Positions 58,995-64,000 of a stretch of DNA of 64,000 bases are shown here, piece after piece. A model generated the notes under the pieces. That model ran no database searches, was not told where the DNA came from, and saw only the letters and a program-made list of their open reading frames with translations. Source of the stretch: Epichloe hybrida (lineage: Eukaryota > Ascomycota > Sordariomycetes > Hypocreales > Clavicipitaceae); contig JAFEKR010000034.1 of NCBI GenBank assembly GCA_019022495.1, positions 372,001 through 436,000 on the forward strand, in the 5' to 3' direction. The position numbers and the translations under genes were made by a program. How positions within the stretch are numbered: position 1 is the first letter of the stretch; each line of letters starts with the position of its first letter.

Positions 58995-59034
58995 AGATTT
59001 GCAAATAAGTCGCTAAGTAGCTTTAGAATTAATA
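58995..59034 (+). pseudogene. PIF/Harbinger transposase, C-terminal stub
   Basis: After element 2b the transposase frame can be followed for about 13 codons (ICK-VAK-L-N with TAG/TAA at likely Gln codons) to a TAA at about 59,033. Confidence 0.4.
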
Positions 59035-59498
59035 CTAGAGTATAAAATAGGTTAAGGATATATATATTAGATAAAATTAGTGGTATTATTAATAAATTAT
59101 AGCTTTTGTGCTAATAATACTATAGAGAGAAAAGTAATAATACACGTGCTTGTAAAAGATATTAATACCCTTGCTTATTTAACCTAGCTAGGCCTAATAC
59201 TAAAGTTTAATTTAACCTACGCTTTCTTTGCCTTTCTTAATAATAATATATTCTAAATAAAAGTATTTATATAATCCTCCTTTAACTATAAGATAATTTA
59301 GATTACTATAGCTATCCTAAGCTCTTTACTATATAATTAATAGTCCTTAAGTGCCTACGTAATATCTTCTGTATTTATAAACCTTAGGGAAAAGATATGC
59401 TACCTAAGGCCTATAGTGTATAGCCTAAGGACCTTTAATATAACCTCCGAAAGCTCTATTAACTATGCTATAGCCTTTTGCTTCTATAAGCTCTTTAG
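59035..59498. other. AT-rich, RIP-mutated flank of the Harbinger remnant
   Basis: No recognisable coding sequence. Presumably 3' non-coding Harbinger sequence or another degraded repeat. Its right edge, TTTAG, would be the left half of the element 3b target duplication. Confidence 0.35.
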
Positions 59499-59765
59499 TG
59501 TTAGGAGCACGGAGGCCAAGGGGCCATGGACGGGACGGTCATATGTTAGAGCCCTCGGATAAGCCTTAGGTTCTACGAATAACTAAGTAGCTATAAGATA
59601 GCTACGTGTATATAGTAGGGTATTTAGATAAGGACTACCTATAAGAGATATAGGAGGTTAGAGTTTAAGACCTTTATACACTTACCCCTAAGTAGTAGCT
59701 CTCTAGCTATAACTAAGAACCTTAGCCTTTACTCTATTTATATCTCCTTAAATATAGTTATAATA
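59499..59765 (+). repeat. 5' LTR of element 3b
   Basis: 267 bp, starts TGTTAGGAGCACGG. The outer 65 bp are GC-preserved and the inner end mutated, as in 3a. Confidence 0.88.
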
Positions 59766-59799
59766 AGTTAAACTCTTAAATCCTTTAGGGAAAATAAAC

Positions 59800-62700
59800 T
59801 ATTAGCTAGATTTAAATATAAAGAAGCTATAGAATATCTACCTAAAACATACCTATACTACCTAGTAAGGAAGCCCTAACTCTATAGTGCCTAGGTAGTA
59901 ACTAGAATACCCTAACTATAGAATATAAGAGGGTATAGTAAACACTACCTAACTAACGTAGTAACGCTAAATCTAGTAATAATAATAATCTAGATAAGCT
60001 ATAGAGGTAATATAAGGTTATATAAGCTAAGCTATGAAATACCTGTATAAGAAAGGAGATCTTAGATATAGAAGCGTAGCTTAAGGAAATAAAAGCGGAC
60101 TTATAATTAGCTAGATTAGGTAAAGGACTTATAATTACCCCTTAGATAAACGCGCAGAGAATTCCCTTATTCCTAGACTTCCTGCCTAACACTAAGTTTA
60201 TAGTGAATATATACTTATAAAGCTTTGTTAAGATATAGTATAAGGTGCCTATATATAAAGGTAACACCTATAAGAATCTATAGGTATATCTAGCAGATTT
60301 AAATATGCTATTTAAGCTAGACCTAAGAACCTTTTAGGATAATAAAACAAAGGTAGTATATACTAGTAGCTACTTAGCTAATAATATAAAGTAATAGTAA
60401 ATATGTTATATAATAGTAAATAGGTTAGTTAACTACTTAGCTTATACCTAGGATAGATTTATGTCCTAGCTAAACACTAGAGTAATAAATAAAGATATAT
60501 AGTACTTAGAAGCTACTAGGATACTACTAAATCTTAGGTAAAAGAGTAATTAGTCTTTTTAATCTTTCCTAAGACTTTAGATAAAGGTAAAAGTGGAATT
60601 ACCTAACTAAATCCTTATATACTTAAGAATAGTAATTTTTCTAAATAGCTTAAATAATACTATAAGGAAGCATATAGTTAGCTAAGAGTTTCTAATATCT
60701 TAGAGTTACCTATAGGGTTAAGGAAAAAAGGCTAAAGTTATAATAATATTTACATTAAGCAATTATAATAGAAACTATAATAAGGAGGGTAGGAGTAATA
60801 AGAGATAACGCTCTAGCTCCCTTGTAAATAACTTATAGTAAAGCTTATAGTAACCTAATATAGGCTAGAGACTATTTAAGTGCTTTAAATATAGTAGTCC
60901 TAGATATAGTTTAAATAGATATAATATAGTAAACTACTTAATCTATAAAAGTAATAGGTATACTACTAAGAAGTATAAGAATAGTAGTAATAAAACCTTA
61001 GACCTAAATAAGATTCTAATTAGTTTAGCTTAGGCCTAGGATAATAGTCTTACTATAAAAAAACCTATAGATAAGAGAATAAGAATGTAGGTGTCCTTGC
61101 GGCAAGACAACTACTAGTTAGTAGTGCTAGCGCTATTTAATATAGGCGCGGAATATTTAATAATTCACCCTAAATTATTATTAAAATAGGATTAGAAAAA
61201 TATAGAAAAAACGGAGATAACACTAGAAAGCGTAAGCAAGGATAAGATCCTACACTAGGGAATCCTACGTAAACTAGTTAAGGTAAAAGATAGCATAGGC
61301 TATATAAAGGTCTACTAAGTTAGCTACTACGTTACTAATATAGGAGAGGGAATACTCCTAGGGATAGACTAGACCCTAGAATATAAACCTATAGTAATAG
61401 ACTAGAAGTAGGGTTTCTAGAGGTTTCTAATAACCTAGGATTATATTACTTTTACTGTAAGTAAGCAATAACTTTATAAGGTGGCAAAGTAGTCTTCTAT
61501 TATGCTATTACTAGTGTTACTAAAAATTAAGGTAGTTAACCTAGAGGTAATAGAAGAAGATACTAATAAAAATTCACTAATAGGTGACGTAATAAGTAAT
61601 AACCTAAGTTGTGGTGTAGATATAGCAATAGTAGTAAAACATGCTTACGTATTAAAGAAGAAAAAACTAAGAAGCGTAATAGTACTCTAGGTAGTGTTTT
61701 GTAAAGAATTAGTAATGCCTATATAAAAGACAGATAGTAACACACCCCTGTAGTAAATTCTAGAAGAGTATATGGAATTTATAGATATGTTTTTAAAGGA
61801 GCTAGCTAGTAAGCTCCTAGAATTAGGTAGTTATACTTATGTAATTAAATTAGAAGAGGGAAAATAACTACCCTAGGGACCTATATATAACCTAGCTAAA
61901 AAAGAGCTAGAAGTGCTTAGGGAGTACCTAGTAAGTGCGTAGGAGAAAGGGTAGATTAGAAGATTAATAAGCCTAGTAGGAGCCCTAATTTTATTTATTC
62001 TAAAAAAATCAGGGAAATTAAGGCTTTATGTGAATTATAGGGGCCTTAATAGGATTACTATTAAAAATAAGGCCCCTTTGCCACTAATCTCCGAAATCCT
62101 TAATTGATTAGCAGGTATAAAGATTTTCATATTGCTAGATCTTTAAGAGGCGTACTACTAGCTATATATCCGCGAGGGTAATAAGTGGAAGACAGCATTC
62201 TAGTGCTACTATAGGCACTTCAAATATCTTATAATGCTATTCGGGTTAGTAAATACGCTAGCCACTTTTCAGGAATATATTAATAATGCTCTTAAGGGGC
62301 TTGTGAATAAATTCTGCATTATTTACCTTAACAACACCCTAATATATAGTAACGACCCTATAAGACACACAGAGCATATCAAAAGAGTACTAGGGCGACT
62401 TTAGGACGCTAACCTCTACGTTAACCTTAAAAAGTACTAATTTTTAGTTATAAAGGTAAAGTTCCTAGGTTTTATTATATCTAAGAAGGGCATTAAGATA
62501 GAACCATTACGGGTTAAAGCTATTATAACCTAGCTAATACCTAGTAGCGTGTTTAACATTTAATTATTTCTTAGGTTTATAGGGTTTTACTAATGCTTTA
62601 TAAAATAGTATAGTAGGGTAATAGTCCTACTAATAAACTATCTAAAGGGTATTTAACTAGTAGAGTTTAAGCTAGAGCCTAGTAAACTTATAGTGTTTAG

Positions 62701-63999
62701 AGAACTCTAAAAGAAGTTCTAGGAGGCACTAATCTTAGTACACTTTAACCTACTTTATTTGCTAAGAGTAGAGACAGACGCATCTAGTTATGTAATTAAA
62801 GCTATACTTATAATATTAGTGCTAGGTAGCTAGTACCTAGTGGTGTATTTTTTAAGGAAGTTAACTAATATTAAACTTCACTACTTAACCCTAGACACTA
62901 AGTTATTAGTAATCTAAGAGGCATTTTAAGCCTAGAGATATTACCTTATATATTTAACTTATTAAATTACGGTCATTACAGACTATCTAAATCATAAGTA
63001 CCTAGCTATAAAGCTAAAGCTATCTAGTAGGTAGGTAATAGTGTTAGATAAGCTCTATTTATTTAATTTCAGGATTAAATATCGTGCAGGTAAGCTAAAC
63101 CCTGCTAATACCCTGTTAAGAAGAGTAAATTATATTAGCAAGGAGCGTAAGGTAAAGGCTATGTCCTCACAGCTACCTAACTTCTTAGCTAAGTTTTTAG
63201 ATACTAAGCAGTAAGGGCGCTATATATATAACAGTGTAGTCACAGGCCCTAAGGTTATATTACTTAGCATAGTTAATAGTTTATTATAAGAGCGCTATAA
63301 GGGCTATTTAAGCCTCTAGGGTTTTAAGAAGATATAACTTTATTATATTATTAAGGAACCTAATAGTCCTATAAAGCCCGTGAGTAGTACGCTAACTAGG
63401 TCTGCTTATTGTAAGCAGCAAGGTCATGCCTTATTTATGTTTTCTAATGTTTCTATAAGTCTAGTAAGCTTATAGGTTAGGAGTCTAGCTAGTTTAGTAG
63501 TTAGTAAGTAGCGTAAGCGCCCCCTTAAAACGCTATTTAGCTATAATTTATCTATAAGTCTAAAAGTACACTATAAGCTAGCTACTTATAGTAGTATTAT
63601 AGCAAGAATACAGGTAGTCTAGCAAACCTCTTCTAAGTTCGCACATAACGCATATCCTATGTATATAGAATTAGAGACTCTAATTTAAGTTACATTATTT
63701 TAAGCATAGTAAGGTAATAACTTTACTATAGGTTATAGGAAGCTACTTAAGAGCGGTAATCTTAAAGCATTATAGATATAGTCTGTTAGGCCCTCTAAGC
63801 TATTAATATTTTAAAATAGAGTTTTTATTCTAGTAGGTATAAGAAAGGAAATTTTACTACTTACCTATAATAACCTAGTAGTAGGCCACTAGGGAGTTAG
63901 TAGGACCCTCTATTAGATTATAAGTTAGTATTACTAGCTAATAATAAAGAAAGACACTAAGTTACATATATAAACTTACATAAGCTATTAGACTTTAAA
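59800..63999 (+). pseudogene. Element 3b gag-pol remnant
   Basis: Same domain order as element 3a up to the start of the integrase. Catalytic regions carry transitions, and LNNTLIY replaces the VDD box near 62,330. Comparison with 3a shows mostly C/T and G/A differences. Confidence 0.72.
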
Positions 64000-64000
64000 G

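Larger units (their letters stand above)
59499..64000 (+). mobile_element. Gypsy chromovirus-type element 3b (5' 4.5 kb, continues past the window)
   Basis: The 5' LTR at 59,499-59,765 (267 bp) matches element 3a, including the preserved outer start GCACGGAGGCCAAGGGGCC. The interior is collinear with 18,305-22,540 of element 3a: gag knuckles near 60,880, an open stretch at 61,502-61,690 in the protease region, the reverse transcriptase FILLDL-EAYYQLYIREGN near 62,120, and RNase H to about 63,230. The integrase starts before the window end. The 3' LTR and second target duplication lie outside. Confidence 0.88.

Noticed and set aside
1..64000. CRISPR arrays, rRNA or tRNA genes
   Set aside because: No regular spacer-repeat pattern and no box A/B or clover-leaf candidates noticed on reading; a tRNA scan was not possible.

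Overview
The window looks like nuclear DNA of a filamentous ascomycete (Pezizomycotina, probably Sordariomycetes; placement tentative). Short GT-AG introns interrupt ordinary GC-balanced genes. These genes alternate abruptly with very AT-rich, CpG-poor blocks in which transposon coding frames are peppered with TAA/TAG stops and with G>A and C>T transitions. That is the signature expected of repeat-induced point mutation (RIP).

Layout. (1) 1-5,130 is a gene block that resembles a decayed metabolic cluster. It holds the 3' part of a phosphatidylserine-decarboxylase-family gene (+, frame-broken), an apparently intact TauD/TfdA-like 2-oxoglutarate dioxygenase (-), and an ATP-grasp-like gene (-) with an in-frame TGA. 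A small hairpin element (1,124-1,208) and a palindromic cluster of LTR copies (2,865-3,436) sit between them. (2) 5,584-5,948 is an LTR remnant. (3) 6,023-32,396 is one nested retrotransposon stack whose target-site duplications (TSDs) all resolve. Copia element 1 (TSD ATAAT) is interrupted by Copia element 4 (9,080-15,943, minus, TSD TAAGA) and by Copia element 2a (17,018-31,112, TSD ATAAT). Element 2a is itself interrupted by Gypsy chromovirus element 3a (18,038-25,848, TSD TTTCT). (4) 33,156-37,707 is an intact four-exon gene for the largest subunit of RNA polymerase III. (5) 39,079-39,900 is a DUF2456-type membrane protein gene with a probable 1-nt frameshift. (6) 40,203-40,547 is the 5' end of an SRPK-like kinase gene that stops at the next repeat block. 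(7) 40,548-64,000 is a second stack. A PIF/Harbinger transposase gene is split by Gypsy element 5 (41,720-52,409, minus, TSD ACTAG) and by Copia element 2b (52,710-58,989, TSD GTTAT). A second copy of element 3 (3b) begins at 59,499 and leaves the window.

Main points of interest. Gypsy element 5 carries a roughly 3-kb extra reading frame between its chromodomain-bearing pol and its 3' LTR. It has a basic Asn/Ser/Lys-rich segment followed by a long predicted coiled coil. Element 3 also stays open in the pol frame well beyond its chromodomain. All five interrupted or nested families show the same reciprocal LTR asymmetry: the outward-facing end of each LTR pair is GC-preserved and the inward-facing end is mutated. 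This records a RIP edge effect. Exact post-RIP and diverged pre-RIP tandem duplications give relative dating. No CRISPR array, rRNA or tRNA gene was recognised.
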